DNA of 54,580 bases from Prevotella sp. (GCA_022764085.1 JALERP010000111.1:1-54580), one strand, 5' to 3'. Shown: positions 26,401-37,280, counted from the stretch's first letter. Numbers and translations are program-made. The notes: generated from the letters alone by a model not told the origin.

Positions 26401-29400
26401 TTCTGGTTGCTCGACCCGTTTATATATTCGCGCAACAGTCCGGATGCCTCCAGTTATGGTGGTGATTTGTATATTAACCTTGGAGAAATCAGCGAGGATA
26501 TCCTTCGCGACGGTAAGAAATATTATGAAAGCGGTATGCCAGTGGATGGTACAAGCAGTTTCACCACCACGCAGTGGGGTAAGATACCTGTTCAGGCCAC
26601 ACAGACATACGCCTTCGCCACAACAGCCGGTTCGAGAGAGAAGCAAGACGTGGGTCTAAATGGTTTGAACGACGAGGAAGAGCGAATGTTTGACCCCTAT
26701 CAGGACTTCAACAACTTCGTTCAGACACTTGCCAACGACAGTCTTAAGCAAGCATGGACAAATGACCCTGCAAATGATAACTATCATTACAGCCGTGGTA
26801 CAGACCTCGACGACCGCAAGGCATCTATCCTCGAACGTTACAAGCGTATCAACAACCCGCAGGGCAACTCTCCCGACAACGACAACAACACCGAGTCGTA
26901 TGACACATCCTACAAGACAACCCCCGACGTGGAGGACATCAACCAGGACTATACGCTAAATGAATACGAGCGTTATTATCAGTATAGGGTGAGCATACGT
27001 CCCGAGGATCTTGACGAAAGCCGTGTCGGTCTTAACTACCTTGCCGAAATACGTGAGTCGTTAGCCCCATTGCGCAACGGTAGTAAGGAGAATGTGAAAT
27101 GGTATAAGTTCCGTATTCCCCTCAATTCTCCCGACCGCGAGAAAGTCGGTTCTATAAGCGACTTGTCGAGCGTGCGCTTCATGCGTATGTTCCTTACCGG
27201 ATGGGAAAAACCGATAGTTCTTCGCTTCGGCAGCCTTGACCTTGTCAGAGGTGAATGGCGCACCTACGAGCAGAACCTCTCAAATGCCGCAACCACATCA
27301 ACCGGGGAACTCGAGACAACCAATGTGAACATCGAGGAGCATACCGACAAGCTCCCCGTCAACTACGTCCTTCCGCCGGGTATCAGCCGTGTTACCGATC
27401 CGTCTCAGCCACAGCTTGTTGAAGACAACGAGCAGGCTCTCGGCTTCATCGTCAAGCAGCTTGCCAAGGGAGAGTCCAAGGCAGTGTATAAGAACACCAA
27501 CCTCGACCTACGCCAGTACAAACGTCTGCAGATGTTTGTGCATGCGAATGCCTTGCAGCAGAATACCACCAACCTTCAGGACAACCAGTTGGCAGTGTTT
27601 GTGCGCCTTGGCAGCGACTACAAGAACAACTATTATGAATATGAGGTACCCCTGAAACTCACCCCCGAGAACCACTACAGTGATTCCCATGAGGGTAGGG
27701 TTGCGGTATGGCCCGAAGAGAACATGCTTGACATACCGCTTGACAAGTTCACATCTCTGAAGAAAGAGCGCAACAAGCAGAAGGCGGCAGGAGAAGCCGC
27801 CTATGTAAAGGAGTACTCGGTATATGACGGCGACAAGCCCAACAACAGGATAAGCGTAATGGGCAACCCCTCACTCGGCGAGGTCAAGACGATGATTATC
27901 GGTGTGAGAAACCTTGCCACAACAGCCAAGTCGGGCGAGGTGTGGGTCAACGAGATGCGTCTGAAGGAATTCAACAACAAGGGCGGATGGGCAGCCTCGG
28001 GAGCGTTGAACATGCAGCTTTCCGACTTTGCCACCATCAACCTTACAGGAAAGATAATGACCGACGGTTTCGGTGGCATAGAGGAAGGTATATCCCAGCG
28101 TTCCACCGATGACTACAAGACATACAGCCTGACGGCAAACTTCGAGCTTGGCAAGTTATTCCCCGACAAGGCAAAGGTCACTATACCTCTTTATTATAGT
28201 GTAACAAAAGAAGAGACATCGCCGCGCTATAATCCGCTCGACACAGATATGGAACTAAGCGATGCCCTCGACGCCATGGGTTCGAAGCACGAGCGCGACT
28301 CGCTCAAGTCGCTTGCAGTGTCGCGCACCACCTCTACCAACTTCTCTTTGTCCAACGTGCGTGTGGGCATCAAGACCAAGCGTCATCCTATGCCCTACGA
28401 CCCAGCCAACTTCTCATTCAGTTATAGCCATTCTCACAATTATACTACAGGTGAGACAACCGTATGGGAGAAGGAAGACCAGTGGAAGGGCTCTTTCAAC
28501 TATAGCTATAGTCCTGTATATAAGACATTTGAACCATTCAAGAAGCTAAAAGGCAAGAGCAAGTGGAACGAGTTCCCCAAGGCGTTAGGCTTGAACTATC
28601 TGCCTCAGAACATCACGTTCAATACCGACATGACTCGCACCTATTACGAGCTTCAGGAGCGCGATGTTGAGAACGGTGTGGATTCCAAACTGCCACTCAC
28701 CTTCAGCGAACAGTTCCTGTGGAACCGTGAGTTCTCCCTCAGATGGGACCTTACAAAGAACCTCCACATGAATTTCCAGAGTGCCACACATGCTGAGATA
28801 GAGGAACCATATACCCCAATCAACAAGGACCTCTATCCCGAGAGATACGAGGCATGGAAGGACTCAGTATGGCAGAGCATCAAGACATTCGGTCGGCCGC
28901 TCGACTATCAGCAGAGTTTCCAGGCATCTTATAAGTTGCCGCTCAACAAGATGCCGATATTCGACTGGCTCAATGCTGACGTGAGCTACAATGCCACATA
29001 CTCATGGGTGAGGGGAACCGAACTCGACGACGGTACGTCGTTGGGTAACACCATCAGCAACAACCGCAACCTGAATATCAACTCGCAGTGGAATCTTGAG
29101 ACTCTCTATAACCATGTCCCCTTCCTCAAGAAGGTGAACGAAAAGTTTAAGAAGGCAACTTCCACTCGTAATCAGAAGCAGGTGAAGAAAAAGCAGCAGA
29201 AGAAGACAGACAAGAAAGACGCCAAGGATGCAAAGGACGGCAAAGATACAAAAGACGGCAAGGATGCAAAAGACGGCAAGAATCCGAAGGATACAAAAGA
29301 CGACAAGAAACTCCTTCCTCTTAACAAGAACACATTCCAGAAGGAGATAGCCCTCAAGCCCGATACCACCGTTACCGTCAGTCACGGTAAGAAGTCGAAG

Positions 29401-30996
29401 CGGCTTATTGTAAGTGCGAAGACCAAGGAAGGCAAGGCTTATCCTATAAAGTATAAGGTGCTTGATGAGAACAAGATTCTCGTCAAGAACCTCGATTCAG
29501 TGAATGTGATGCTCAGTGTCACGCCTAAGCCCGCCATCGACACACAGTGGTGGTATAAGCCCGCCCAAAGTGCTGCACGATTCCTGATGATGATACGCAG
29601 TGTGAGCTTCACCTACCGCAACCAGTACAGCATGTCTCTGCCCGGATTCATGCCGGAGGCTGGCGATGTCTTTGGTCAGCGCAACAGTGGCGGGGCGCTT
29701 GCCCCGGGCTTGGGCTTTGCCTTCGGACTTACCGGCGATGACTTTGTCAACAAGAGTTATGACCGCGGTTGGCTTATGTCATCCGACAGTGTGGCTACTC
29801 CAGCCAACACCAATTCCACAGAAGACCTGCAGGTGAAGATGACCCTCGAGCCAGTGCGCGACTTGAAGATAGACCTCTCGGCAAGTCGCACCGTCAACAG
29901 GGCAAAGAGCATACAGTATATGTATGAGGGGTCTCCCACCACCCACAGCGGTTCGTTCACCATGACCACCCTCAGCCTGAAGAGCGCTCTTGAAGGAATG
30001 GGCGATGCCAACAATGGCTATTACTCCAAGTCGTTCGAGAAGTTCTGCAACTCCATAGCCGGTTTCCGCGACCGTGTGCAGGCCCGTTATGCCGGTATCG
30101 ACGGAGTGGGCGAGGTGAAACAGTACAGTGGCGACGTGCTCATTCCCGCCTTCCTCAATGCCTATACCTCCAGTGGCGGCGGCTCGCTCGACATATTCCC
30201 CTCACTGCGCCGTATGCTCCCCAACTGGACACTTCGCTACAGCGGTCTCGGCAAGTTGCCGTGGTTCAGCGAGACATTCAAGAGCTTCAACATCAACCAC
30301 GGCTACAAGAGTGTCTTCGCGGTGGGCAGCTATGCCTCTTACAGCACCTACCGCGAGTATATGGACGGCTTGGGATTCATCACCGATGCCACCTCAGGTG
30401 CATCCATCCCCAGTTCGATGTACAACGTATCCACTGTGAGCATCAACGAGTCGTTTGCCCCACTCATAGGTATCGACTTCACCATGCAGAACAACCTCAC
30501 GGGCAAGGTGGAGTATCGCACCACGCGCGTCCTGTCGCTCAGTATGACAAGCGTGCAGATCAACGAGTCGCTCAGTAAGGACTGGGTCATCGGAGTGGGA
30601 TATAAAATCAGCAACTTCAACCTCTTCGGTTCCAACACCTCGCGTAAGATAAAGAAAACTCAGAAGGGAACCAAGGCAAAGGCAGATGAAAACGCCACGA
30701 AGACCACCACAACAAGCAACACCCGCGGTGTGAACCACGACCTCAACCTGCGTCTTGACATATCATTGCGCAAGCAGGCAGCCATCACCCGCGACATAGC
30801 CACGATGACCTCGTCGGCAAGCAGTGGAAACACGGCTTTCAAGATGTCGTTTATGGCGGACTACACCCTCTCCCGTCTGCTCACCCTCTCGGCATACTAT
30901 GACCGCCAGACCAATACTCCGCTCCTGTCGAGCAGCAGTTATCCTACTACAACGCAGGACTTCGGATTAAGCGTAAAGTTCTCGCTTACGAGATAG
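23452..30996 (+). CDS. sprA: SprA/Sov family type IX secretion outer-membrane translocon
   Basis: A 2514-aa protein of the SprA (Sov) family, the giant 36-strand barrel through which type IX secretion (T9SS) cargo leaves the cell. It starts with GTG overlapping ruvA; the signal peptide is [20 protein letters not shown]. SprA-typical segments include [20 protein letters not shown] near 165, [40 protein letters not shown] near 825, and [20 protein letters not shown] near 1500. The remainder is a long run of barrel strands. Near residues 1920-1953 there is a low-complexity lysine/aspartate repeat ([20 protein letters not shown]) encoded by tandem DNA units. Its presence implies a T9SS in this organism. 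Confidence 0.95.
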   Translation: MKTRLVIAIVVLLSVCALAVPPQDDKTARNDAVKEQPVISSNDVIPDSLLHSRWKIQKTVPTSQSDLRRSPLDLSMPDNIKQEVVYDDSLNVYYIGSKIGDSYLNSPVMMTPEEYQKWSEKKALDEFFKSKNATEFENKGKEKFDFTDMHFDLGPAEKIFGPGGVRIKTQGTAELKLGINKKNVDNPSLPERNRKTTAFDFDEKVNLNLTGKVGDKVNMSLNYNTDATFDFDTKNIKLKYEGKEDEIIKLVEAGNVSFPSNSSLVTGASSLFGIRTDMQFGKLKLQTVVSQKKSTSKSVSSKGGTQTTPFEINVADYEENRHFFLSHYFRKKYDQAMSTLPNLMTGVKITRVEIWVTNKTGTTSNTRNIVALADLGEGSNLGNPMWGGKGDVVPSNDANSEYSAMVTQYAAARDIDQTNTVLDGIGGFTGGVDYEKVQSARLLTSSEYTLNSALGYVSLKTTLQTDQVLAVAFEYTYGGVTYQVGEFASDNTNTSEALFVKSLKNTGTSPMMSNWRLMMKNVYYLAQNIEKTKFRLDVKYQSDTTGVYLTYIPEPQTKNTILIRALGADRLDNNNKANPNGYFDYVEGYTVSNGRVFFPKAEPFGQYLLDYLVSKGVSMDRAEKYAFTELYDTTKTAAKQIAEKNKFELTGQFKGSSAGVISLGAYNVPRGSVVVTAGGVTLTEGSDYSVDYSAGEVTILNQSIIDAGTAVNVSLESNSDYGMQRKTFYGINWEYDFTKNFQLSGTLQRVYEQTLTSKVAMGSEPLNNMLWGMNVNWKQESQWLTDMLDKLPFLHLTQPSNISFTGEFAQLIAGQASGVQDDASYIDDFENTKNGIDVSQPKSWVLSSVPSMFSESSDKTTLSSGFNRAQLAWYTIDPLFTYRSSSLTPAHIKSDLEQLSNHYVREIYVSELYPNRQQSTYSGATSTLSILNLAYYPTERGPYNFSTSLNPDGSLPQPDKKWGGMMRKLETNDFEQANIEYVEFWLLDPFIYSRNSPDASSYGGDLYINLGEISEDILRDGKKYYESGMPVDGTSSFTTTQWGKIPVQATQTYAFATTAGSREKQDVGLNGLNDEEERMFDPYQDFNNFVQTLANDSLKQAWTNDPANDNYHYSRGTDLDDRKASILERYKRINNPQGNSPDNDNNTESYDTSYKTTPDVEDINQDYTLNEYERYYQYRVSIRPEDLDESRVGLNYLAEIRESLAPLRNGSKENVKWYKFRIPLNSPDREKVGSISDLSSVRFMRMFLTGWEKPIVLRFGSLDLVRGEWRTYEQNLSNAATTSTGELETTNVNIEEHTDKLPVNYVLPPGISRVTDPSQPQLVEDNEQALGFIVKQLAKGESKAVYKNTNLDLRQYKRLQMFVHANALQQNTTNLQDNQLAVFVRLGSDYKNNYYEYEVPLKLTPENHYSDSHEGRVAVWPEENMLDIPLDKFTSLKKERNKQKAAGEAAYVKEYSVYDGDKPNNRISVMGNPSLGEVKTMIIGVRNLATTAKSGEVWVNEMRLKEFNNKGGWAASGALNMQLSDFATINLTGKIMTDGFGGIEEGISQRSTDDYKTYSLTANFELGKLFPDKAKVTIPLYYSVTKEETSPRYNPLDTDMELSDALDAMGSKHERDSLKSLAVSRTTSTNFSLSNVRVGIKTKRHPMPYDPANFSFSYSHSHNYTTGETTVWEKEDQWKGSFNYSYSPVYKTFEPFKKLKGKSKWNEFPKALGLNYLPQNITFNTDMTRTYYELQERDVENGVDSKLPLTFSEQFLWNREFSLRWDLTKNLHMNFQSATHAEIEEPYTPINKDLYPERYEAWKDSVWQSIKTFGRPLDYQQSFQASYKLPLNKMPIFDWLNADVSYNATYSWVRGTELDDGTSLGNTISNNRNLNINSQWNLETLYNHVPFLKKVNEKFKKATSTRNQKQVKKKQQKKTDKKDAKDAKDGKDTKDGKDAKDGKNPKDTKDDKKLLPLNKNTFQKEIALKPDTTVTVSHGKKSKRLIVSAKTKEGKAYPIKYKVLDENKILVKNLDSVNVMLSVTPKPAIDTQWWYKPAQSAARFLMMIRSVSFTYRNQYSMSLPGFMPEAGDVFGQRNSGGALAPGLGFAFGLTGDDFVNKSYDRGWLMSSDSVATPANTNSTEDLQVKMTLEPVRDLKIDLSASRTVNRAKSIQYMYEGSPTTHSGSFTMTTLSLKSALEGMGDANNGYYSKSFEKFCNSIAGFRDRVQARYAGIDGVGEVKQYSGDVLIPAFLNAYTSSGGGSLDIFPSLRRMLPNWTLRYSGLGKLPWFSETFKSFNINHGYKSVFAVGSYASYSTYREYMDGLGFITDATSGASIPSSMYNVSTVSINESFAPLIGIDFTMQNNLTGKVEYRTTRVLSLSMTSVQINESLSKDWVIGVGYKISNFNLFGSNTSRKIKKTQKGTKAKADENATKTTTTSNTRGVNHDLNLRLDISLRKQAAITRDIATMTSSASSGNTAFKMSFMADYTLSRLLTLSAYYDRQTNTPLLSSSSYPTTTQDFGLSVKFSLTR
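29209..29310 (+). repeat. In-frame tandem repeat in sprA ([12 protein letters not shown])
   Basis: Tandem 12/18-bp units of the form AAGGATGCAAAAGACGGC encode alternating KD-A/T-KDG. This is a length-variable candidate inside an otherwise folded barrel, probably an exposed loop. Confidence 0.8.
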
Positions 30997-31044
30997 AAAA
31001 GTGAAGTTTTTGCTGATTTTCTTTGGTGTTTCAATAATTATACG

Positions 31045-31052
31045 TAATTTTG
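31045..31052 (+). promoter_or_regulatory. Promoter -7 element for the outer-membrane protein gene
   Basis: TAATTTTG with TTTG at 31022-31025 (19-bp spacer) lies 31 bp before the ATG at 31084. Confidence 0.65.
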
Positions 31053-31083
31053 CAACCGAAATGATTATAATATATAATAAGGT

Positions 31084-32169
31084 ATGAAAAGAATTGTTAC
31101 TGTTTTTGCAGCAGCAGTCATGGCCTCGAATGTGGCGGTGGCACAAAATAATATAGAATTGGGCGTAACGCTCGGAACAGATGGCGTGGGTCTCGACTTG
31201 TCTATGCCAGTTATAAAAAAATGGGTGAATGTACGCACGGGATTCACCTATATGCCTCGCTTCGATGCCACAATGCACTTCGGGTTCGAGGCAGGCGACG
31301 AGAATATGACCCAGGAAGAGCGAGACAAGCAGTTTGACAAGCTCTCGGGTATGCTCTATGACATGATAGGCACCAAGGTGGATAAGCAGGTGGATATGGT
31401 GGGAACACCCAAAATGCAAAACTTCAAGTTCCTTGTGGATGTTACTCCATTCCGCAACAAGAACTGGCATATCACTACCGGCTTCTATTGGGGTCCCTCG
31501 CGTATAGCATACGCGGAGAATGCTGTATATGACGCCACGTCGCTCGTGTCAACATCATTCTACAACACTCTATATGACCGAGTTGCCAATTCCTACAATA
31601 ACCTGTTCTCCGATTGGGAGAAACCATATATGTCGTTAGGTGGAACCGACTTGTATGCTGACGAGGAGATATACAACAAGTTCAAGAGTTTCGGGCGCAT
31701 GAAGGTGCAGTTGGGCAATTATGTCGATACCGGTGCTCCCTGTTATGTGGAGCCGGATGAAAACAACATGATGACAGCAAAGGTAAAGGTAAACAACTTC
31801 CGCCCTTACCTCGGTTTTGGTTATGGCGGCCGTCTTTTCAAGAACAGTGACAAGTACAGGATATCTTTCGATGCCGGTGTGATGTTTTGGGGAGGTACGC
31901 CCAAGGTTCTCGTCACTGCTACCGAAGTGGTGGAGGACAAGGGACTTGGCCCTGTTATCGACGAAGACGGCAATCCGATACTCGACGCAAACGATAACCC
32001 GGTTATCGGACAGGTGAGAGAAGCCACGATGGTACATGTCAAGAGAGAAGTTGACCTTGCCAAGGATGTGAGGGACATCGGTGGCAAGGTCGGCGATTAT
32101 GTTGATATAATGAAGTCGTTTAAGGCATATCCCGTAATCAACCTCAGAATATCACGAGTACTGTGGTAG
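31084..32169 (+). CDS. Predicted outer-membrane beta-barrel protein, function unknown
   Basis: A 361-aa exported protein: signal peptide MKRIVTVFAAAVMASNVAVAQ, then alternating amphipathic strands such as NNIELGVTLGTDGVGLDLSM, WVNVRTGFTYMPRFDATMHF, NWHITTGFYWGPSRIAYAEN and FRPYLGFGYGGRLFKNSDKY. It ends INLRISRVLW, with the terminal aromatic residue usual for barrels recognised by the BAM machinery. Two periplasmic or extracellular insertions are charged and helical (residues about 70-105 and 280-335). I do not recognise a named family. It has its own promoter, so it is separate from sprA, and it ends 19 bp from the convergent nitroreductase. Confidence 0.6.
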   Translation: MKRIVTVFAAAVMASNVAVAQNNIELGVTLGTDGVGLDLSMPVIKKWVNVRTGFTYMPRFDATMHFGFEAGDENMTQEERDKQFDKLSGMLYDMIGTKVDKQVDMVGTPKMQNFKFLVDVTPFRNKNWHITTGFYWGPSRIAYAENAVYDATSLVSTSFYNTLYDRVANSYNNLFSDWEKPYMSLGGTDLYADEEIYNKFKSFGRMKVQLGNYVDTGAPCYVEPDENNMMTAKVKVNNFRPYLGFGYGGRLFKNSDKYRISFDAGVMFWGGTPKVLVTATEVVEDKGLGPVIDEDGNPILDANDNPVIGQVREATMVHVKREVDLAKDVRDIGGKVGDYVDIMKSFKAYPVINLRISRVLW

Positions 32170-32188
32170 TGAAAATAGCAAGGAGATA

Positions 32189-32935
32189 TTATAGATAAAA
32201 CCCCTGGCGTCGCAATGCCCGAATCATCCCCTCGGACATTGCGACGTTGTCTTTTCGGGTGTATCTGATGTCGGTGAATATCTGCGCGAGAGTTTCCTTG
32301 TTGTTTATTCTGACAAACTCGCGGTTTTCCTCCAAACCCTCTTTCTCTGAATAATACTTGTCGATAGCTTCAGCCGTGTATGGCTTGTATGCCTCCTCGT
32401 GCACGAACGACTCCAATGGCAGACGGTCGGTCAGGGCAGGCTCTTCATCAGGCCATCCCACAGTCAGTGTAGCCACAGGCATTACGAGTTGCGGCAGTTT
32501 GAGAGCGTCGATAATCATCTCCGGCATATACACCGTCGTTCCCAGGAAACACAGTCCCAGTCCAGCCTCCTCAGCCAGGTTGCAGAATGTCTGCGTATAT
32601 AGCAGCGCGTCGGTAGAGGCATTGATGAACGAGAGGAAATTGTCGTATCCCGGGTCAGCCTTCCTGTGCATACACCAGTCGGTAGCCCTTCTGAAGTCGG
32701 CGCAGACAGTAAGCACCACCGGCGCCTGTGTCACCATCGGTTGGTTGAAGTGTGCCGGTGCGAGAGCCTTCTTGCCCTCCTCGCTGCGTGTTACGACGAC
32801 ACTGTATAATTGCATGTTCCCCATGGTTTGGGTGCGCGATGCCTTTGTGAGCAGGTCGCGGAGCAATTCGTTGTCCACGTCCTTTGTTGAATACTTGCGT
32901 ATGGTACGTCTTGTAAGGATATTGTTCATATACAT
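32189..32935 (-). CDS. FMN-dependent nitroreductase family oxidoreductase
   Basis: A 248-aa flavoprotein of the nitroreductase family, related to NADPH-dependent NfsA/FRP-type enzymes. The FMN phosphate site is at the N-terminus (ILTRRTIRKYSTKDV). The middle segment TQTFCNLAEEAGLGLCFLGT and the PVATLTVGWPDEEP segment are characteristic, followed by the extended C-terminal arm that contacts the partner subunit. It probably reduces quinones or nitro compounds with NAD(P)H in the cytosol; the substrate cannot be inferred. Either ATG 32935 or ATG 32929 could be the start. A TACCTTTG element lies at 32960-32967 on the minus strand. Confidence 0.85.
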   Translation of the reverse strand: MYMNNILTRRTIRKYSTKDVDNELLRDLLTKASRTQTMGNMQLYSVVVTRSEEGKKALAPAHFNQPMVTQAPVVLTVCADFRRATDWCMHRKADPGYDNFLSFINASTDALLYTQTFCNLAEEAGLGLCFLGTTVYMPEMIIDALKLPQLVMPVATLTVGWPDEEPALTDRLPLESFVHEEAYKPYTAEAIDKYYSEKEGLEENREFVRINNKETLAQIFTDIRYTRKDNVAMSEGMIRALRRQGFYL

Positions 32936-32959
32936 ATATTTATATAATTATTGTCGGTG

Positions 32960-32967
32960 CAAAGGTA
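32960..32967 (-). promoter_or_regulatory. Promoter -7 element for the nitroreductase gene
   Basis: Minus-strand TACCTTTG, 25 bp before the start; no good TTTG at -33 was found. Confidence 0.5.
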
Positions 32968-33054
32968 CGAATAATTTTCTTTTTGGAAAACTTTTCTATA
33001 GAATATTTTATGAAAGTTTTCCCAAAAATATTTTTTTATCTCAGATATTTATAG

Positions 33055-33062
33055 TAACTTTG
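33055..33062 (+). promoter_or_regulatory. Promoter -7 element for nrdJ
   Basis: TAACTTTG, 24 bp before the nrdJ start. No cobalamin-riboswitch-like leader is possible in so short a 5' UTR. Confidence 0.6.
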
Positions 33063-33086
33063 CGCCGCAATTGATAAAACTTAGTA

Positions 33087-35642
33087 ATGGAACCTTTAAA
33101 AACTTACACTTACGATGAGGCTTACGAGGCCTCTTTGAAGTACTTCGCCGGCGACGAACTTGCAGCCCGTGTGTGGGTTAACAAATACGCCATGAAGGAT
33201 AGCTTCGGAAACATTTTCGAGCAGTCGCCAGAACAGATGCACTGGCGTATAGCCAATGAGGTGGCACGCATCGAAAATAAGTACAGCAATGCGATGACAG
33301 CCGAAGAGGTATTTGCCCTGCTCGACCATTTCCGATATGTGATACCCGCCGGTAGCCCTATGACAGGTATAGGCAACAACCACCAGGTGGCATCCCTGAG
33401 CAACTGTTTTGTCATCGGTCTCGACGGCAACGCCGATTCCTATGGTGCCATACTCCGTATCGACGAGGAACAGGTGCAGTTGATGAAGCGGCGCGGCGGA
33501 GTGGGGCACGACCTCTCTCATCTGCGTCCCAAAGGGTCACCGGTTAACAACTCCGCACTCACCTCCACAGGTCTCGTCCCCTTTATGGAGCGTTATAGCA
33601 ACTCCACCCGCGAGGTGGCTCAGGACGGCCGACGTGGCGCGCTGATGCTTTCAGTGAGTATCAAGCATCCCGACTCAGAGTCGTTCATTGATGCCAAGAT
33701 GACAGAGGGCAAGGTTACCGGAGCGAATGTCTCGGTGAAGATTGATGACGAGTTTATGCGCTGTGCCGTCGAGGACAAGCCGTACGTGCAGCAGTTCCCC
33801 ATCGACAGCGATAATCCCCAGTTCACCCAGGAGGTGAACGCCAAGCGACTGTGGGGGAAGATAGTCCACAACGCATGGAAGAGCGCCGAGCCGGGAGTGT
33901 TGTTCTGGGACACCATCACCCGCGAGAGTATCCCCGACTGCTATGCCGACCTTGGGTTCCGTACAGTGTCAACCAATCCTTGCGGCGAGATACCGCTTTG
34001 TCCATACGATTCCTGCCGTCTGCTCAGCATCAATCTCTATTCATACGTGGTCAATCCGTTTACACCGGAGGCGTATTTCGACTACGACCTCTTCAAGAAA
34101 CATGTCTTTATGGCACAGAGGGTGATGGATGACATCGTTGACCTTGAACTTGAGAAGATCGACCAGATAATGGAAAAGGTGAAGGCCGACCCTCAGAGTG
34201 ACGAGGTGAAGGCTTCCGAGTACCATCTTTGGGAGAAGATAAAGAGAAAGAGCGGTATGGGACGCCGTACAGGTGTGGGTATCACAGCCGAGGGTGACAT
34301 GATTGCCGCCATGGGACTGAGATACGGCACCCAGGAGGCTACCGACTTCTCGGTTGAGGTTCACAAGACCCTTGCCCTCACTGCCTATCGCTCATCCGTA
34401 GAGATGGCAAAGGAGCGCGGCGCGTTCACCGTGTTCGACGCCAAGCGCGAGGAGAACAACCCCTTCCTGCTCCGCATCAAGGAAGCGGATGCACAACTCT
34501 ATGCCGACATCATGCAGTATGGTCGCCGCAACATTGCGTGTCTCACCATTGCCCCCACCGGCACTACATCACTCATGACACAGACCACCAGCGGCATTGA
34601 GCCGGTATTCCTGCCCGTTTATAAGCGCCGCCGCAAGGTGAATCCCAACGATGAGGCTGTGCATGTGGATTATGTGGACGATGTGGGCGACTCGTTCGAG
34701 GAGTACATAGTATATCATAAGAAGTTTATGACGTGGATGGAAGTCAACGGATACGACACCGCCAAGAAATACACCCAAGAGGAGATTGACCAGCTCGTGG
34801 CAAAGTCCCCTTACTATAAAGCCACAGCCAATGATGTCGATTGGCTTATGAAGGTGAAGATGCAGGGAGCCATACAGAAGTGGGTCGATCACTCCATCAG
34901 TGTCACTGTCAACCTCCCGAATGATGTCGATGAGGAACTTGTCAACCGTCTTTATGTCGAGGCGTGGCGTTCCGGATGCAAGGGCTGCACCATCTATCGC
35001 GACGGCAGCCGCAGTGGAGTGATGATTTCAGTGTCGAAGAAGAAAGACAAGAAGGACGGCAACGCTCCCGAAACGCCTTGCAAGCGTCCCGAGGTGACAG
35101 AGGTACGCCCTCATGTCCTCGACTGCGATGTTGTGAGATTCCAGAACAACAAGGAGAAGTGGGTGGCATTCGTCGGATTGCTCAATGGCTATCCCTACGA
35201 GATATTCACCGGCTTGCAGGATGATGAAGAGGGTATCGTGCTTCCTAAGACAGTCACTAAGGGAAAGATTATCAAGAACGTTGACGAGAACGGCAAGCGC
35301 CGCTACGACTTCCAGTTTGAGAACAAGCGCGGCTACAAGACCACCGTCGAGGGACTCTCCGAGAAGTTCAATCCCGAATACTGGAACTATGCCAAGCTCA
35401 TCAGTGGTGTGCTGCGCTACCGTATGCCCATCGACCATGTCATACGCCTTGTCAGCTCACTGCAGCTCAAGAGCGAGAGCATCAACACATGGAAGAACGG
35501 TGTGGAGCGTGCATTGAAGAAATACATTACAGACGGCACCGCTGCCGCCGGCCAGAAGTGTCCGCAGTGCGGACAGGAGACACTGGTGTATCAGGAGGGA
35601 TGTCTAATCTGTAAGAACTGCGGGGCCAGCCGCTGCGGATAA
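33087..35642 (+). CDS. nrdJ: Adenosylcobalamin-dependent (class II) ribonucleotide reductase
   Basis: An 851-aa class II ribonucleotide reductase that makes deoxyribonucleotides with coenzyme B12 as the radical source and works with or without oxygen. The core includes PAGSPMTGIGNNHQVASLSN with the first active-site Cys, LMKRRGGVGHDLSHLRPKG, and the catalytic loop TNPCGEIPLCPYDSCRLLS (near 296-314). ACLTIAPTGTTSLMTQTTSG and IEPVFLPVYKRRRKV follow. A C-terminal TSCPD-like domain and a zinc ribbon end the protein (CPQCGQETLVYQEGCLICKN...CG), providing the thiols for turnover. No ATP-cone is seen at the N-terminus. folB follows with no gap. Confidence 0.96.
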   Translation: MEPLKTYTYDEAYEASLKYFAGDELAARVWVNKYAMKDSFGNIFEQSPEQMHWRIANEVARIENKYSNAMTAEEVFALLDHFRYVIPAGSPMTGIGNNHQVASLSNCFVIGLDGNADSYGAILRIDEEQVQLMKRRGGVGHDLSHLRPKGSPVNNSALTSTGLVPFMERYSNSTREVAQDGRRGALMLSVSIKHPDSESFIDAKMTEGKVTGANVSVKIDDEFMRCAVEDKPYVQQFPIDSDNPQFTQEVNAKRLWGKIVHNAWKSAEPGVLFWDTITRESIPDCYADLGFRTVSTNPCGEIPLCPYDSCRLLSINLYSYVVNPFTPEAYFDYDLFKKHVFMAQRVMDDIVDLELEKIDQIMEKVKADPQSDEVKASEYHLWEKIKRKSGMGRRTGVGITAEGDMIAAMGLRYGTQEATDFSVEVHKTLALTAYRSSVEMAKERGAFTVFDAKREENNPFLLRIKEADAQLYADIMQYGRRNIACLTIAPTGTTSLMTQTTSGIEPVFLPVYKRRRKVNPNDEAVHVDYVDDVGDSFEEYIVYHKKFMTWMEVNGYDTAKKYTQEEIDQLVAKSPYYKATANDVDWLMKVKMQGAIQKWVDHSISVTVNLPNDVDEELVNRLYVEAWRSGCKGCTIYRDGSRSGVMISVSKKKDKKDGNAPETPCKRPEVTEVRPHVLDCDVVRFQNNKEKWVAFVGLLNGYPYEIFTGLQDDEEGIVLPKTVTKGKIIKNVDENGKRRYDFQFENKRGYKTTVEGLSEKFNPEYWNYAKLISGVLRYRMPIDHVIRLVSSLQLKSESINTWKNGVERALKKYITDGTAAAGQKCPQCGQETLVYQEGCLICKNCGASRCG

Positions 35643-36005
35643 ATGAAGACTACCCTGTTTATCGACCAAGTCCGCTTCCATGCCTTTCATGGGGTTATGC
35701 CCCAGGAAAGAGCGGTGGGTGCGGACTTCACCGTATCGCTGCGTGTGGAGTATGACTTCTCGCATGCTGTGGAAACCGATGACCTTGCGGACACCGTAAG
35801 CTATGCCGACCTGTATGAAATAATTAAGACAGAGATGGCCATCCCGTCGCGCCTTCTCGAACACGTGGCGGGCAGAGTCATCCGCTCTGTTTGCGACAGA
35901 TTCCCACAGGTTTCAGCTGTCACCGTAAGGCTCGCCAAGGACAATCCCCCTATGGGAGCCGACTGCCGCGGGGCGGGCGTGGAACTGCATTATATTAATA
36001 AATAA
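35643..36005 (+). CDS. folB: Dihydroneopterin aldolase
   Basis: A 120-aa enzyme of folate synthesis that cleaves 7,8-dihydroneopterin to 6-hydroxymethyl-dihydropterin and glycolaldehyde. The family signature is complete: FIDQVRFHAFHGVMPQERAV (with the conserved HGV), SHAVETDDLADTVSYADLYEI, LLEHVAGRVIRSVCDRFPQV, and VRLAKDNPPMGADCRGAGVEL with the conserved Lys. The ATG directly follows the nrdJ stop codon, so expression is coupled to nrdJ. Both products serve DNA precursor supply. Confidence 0.94.
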   Translation: MKTTLFIDQVRFHAFHGVMPQERAVGADFTVSLRVEYDFSHAVETDDLADTVSYADLYEIIKTEMAIPSRLLEHVAGRVIRSVCDRFPQVSAVTVRLAKDNPPMGADCRGAGVELHYINK

Positions 36006-36047
36006 TAAATCTTTGGGCAATTTGCGTGAAATACCAATTTTTATTGC

Positions 36048-36055
36048 TACTTTTG
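36048..36055 (+). promoter_or_regulatory. Promoter -7 element for the amidase gene
   Basis: TACTTTTG with TTTG at 36021-36024 (23-bp spacer), 24 bp before ATG 36080. The element lies inside the ORF-track extension that begins at 36026, which supports the later start. Confidence 0.6.
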
Positions 36056-36079
36056 CAAGATAAATATATATATAACTTT

Positions 36080-37246
36080 ATGAACAGAAGGATTGTTGCA
36101 ACGATAATACTGATATTCTCTCTCTCTGTGGCGCTTGCCGCAAAGAAGGGATTTACCCTTGTCATCGATGCCGGTCACGGCGGTCATGATGCCGGTGCAC
36201 TAGGCACTTTTTCCAAGGAGAAGAATATCAACCTTAACGTTGCCCTCGCCTTCGGAAGGCTCGTGGAGAGCAACTGTCCCAATGTCAAGGTGATTTATAC
36301 ACGTAAGACCGATGTTTTTGTGCCGCTCCACCTGCGTGCCGACATTGCCAACAGAAACAAGGCTGACCTTTTCGTCTCAATCCATACCAACGCCCTGCCA
36401 AAGGGAGCAAAGGCCTCGGGACTTGAAACTTATACTCTTGGTATGAACCGTGCTGCGGAAAACTTCGATGTGGCCAAGCGCGAGAACTCCGTAATCCTTG
36501 TCGAAAAGGACTATCAGCAGCACTACGAGGGATTCGACCCCAACTCTTCCGAAAGCTACATAATGTTTGAGTTCCTGCAAGACAAGAATATGGCGCAAAG
36601 TGTGGAACTTGCAAGATTGGTGCAGAAACGGACATGCGCCACTGCCCGTCGCCCCAATAAGGGCGTGAAGCAGGCTGGATTCCTCGTGCTCCGCGAGACC
36701 TCAATGCCAAGTTGCCTTATTGAGCTTGGTTTTATCACCACTCCTTCTGAGGAACAATATCTGAACACCGATGAGGGGGTAGCCAATATGGGAAAGGGTA
36801 TTTATCTTGCCTTCTGCGACTATCTCGCCAAATACGACAAGTCGTTCACTGTGCCCTTCAAGCCTGAGAGGGAAGAGACCGAAAGGGTGAGAAAGGAAGA
36901 ACGCGTGGATGAGGTGAAGGCAGATGAGAAACCAGAGGTGAAGACGGATGAAAAGTCCGATTCGGCCAATGCTCCGGTTTTCAAGGTGCAGATTCTCACA
37001 AGCAATGTCAAACTGTCACCCAAAAGCACGAGACTCAAGGGAAGGGAAGATGCCGACTTCTACAAGGATGGCGGTATATATAAATATACCCTTGGCTCCT
37101 CCACTAACTACAATGAGATTTACCGCCTTCGCAAGCAGGTGCTCGACAAGTTCCCCGAGGCATTCATCATTGCCTTCAGGAATGGGCAGAGAATGGACGT
37201 GCAGGAGGCGGTGAGGGAGTTTAGGAGGTTAAGAATTAAGGGTTAA
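36080..37246 (+). CDS. N-acetylmuramoyl-L-alanine amidase (AmiC type) with SPOR-like tail
   Basis: A 388-aa exported Amidase_3 enzyme that cleaves the amide between MurNAc and the stem peptide, usually in cell separation. The start at 36080 gives MNRRIVATIILIFSLSVALA as a signal peptide; the ORF-track start 18 codons earlier spans the promoter. Zinc and catalytic residues are visible: VIDAGHGGHDAGA (His33), DLFVSIHTNALPKGAKASG (second His), and CLIELGFITTPSEEQYL (catalytic Glu). A charged linker (KEERVDEVKADEKPEV...) leads to a SPOR-like C-terminal region (APVFKVQILTSNVKLSPKST ... YRLRKQVLDKFPEAFIIAF), which in relatives binds denuded septal glycan. The last residues RLRIKG come from a TTAAGAA repeat. 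Confidence 0.9.
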   Translation: MNRRIVATIILIFSLSVALAAKKGFTLVIDAGHGGHDAGALGTFSKEKNINLNVALAFGRLVESNCPNVKVIYTRKTDVFVPLHLRADIANRNKADLFVSIHTNALPKGAKASGLETYTLGMNRAAENFDVAKRENSVILVEKDYQQHYEGFDPNSSESYIMFEFLQDKNMAQSVELARLVQKRTCATARRPNKGVKQAGFLVLRETSMPSCLIELGFITTPSEEQYLNTDEGVANMGKGIYLAFCDYLAKYDKSFTVPFKPEREETERVRKEERVDEVKADEKPEVKTDEKSDSANAPVFKVQILTSNVKLSPKSTRLKGREDADFYKDGGIYKYTLGSSTNYNEIYRLRKQVLDKFPEAFIIAFRNGQRMDVQEAVREFRRLRIKG

Positions 37247-37268
37247 GAATTAAGAGTTAAGAATTAAA
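37229..37268 (+). repeat. TTAAGAA-type tandem repeat at amidase stop
   Basis: Five to six 7-bp units of TTAAGAA/TTAAGGG/TTAAGAG. They encode the last codons and stop of the amidase and fill the gap to the MCE gene. Confidence 0.8.
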
Positions 37269-37280
37269 TATTTTACGGCT

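Noticed and set aside
28262-30738. Numerous ORFs antisense or out of frame within sprA
   Set aside because: They are shadows of the long sprA frame.
32936-33086. Cobalamin riboswitch before nrdJ
   Set aside because: The promoter lies only 24 bp before the start, leaving no room for the aptamer, and no B12-box-like sequence is seen.
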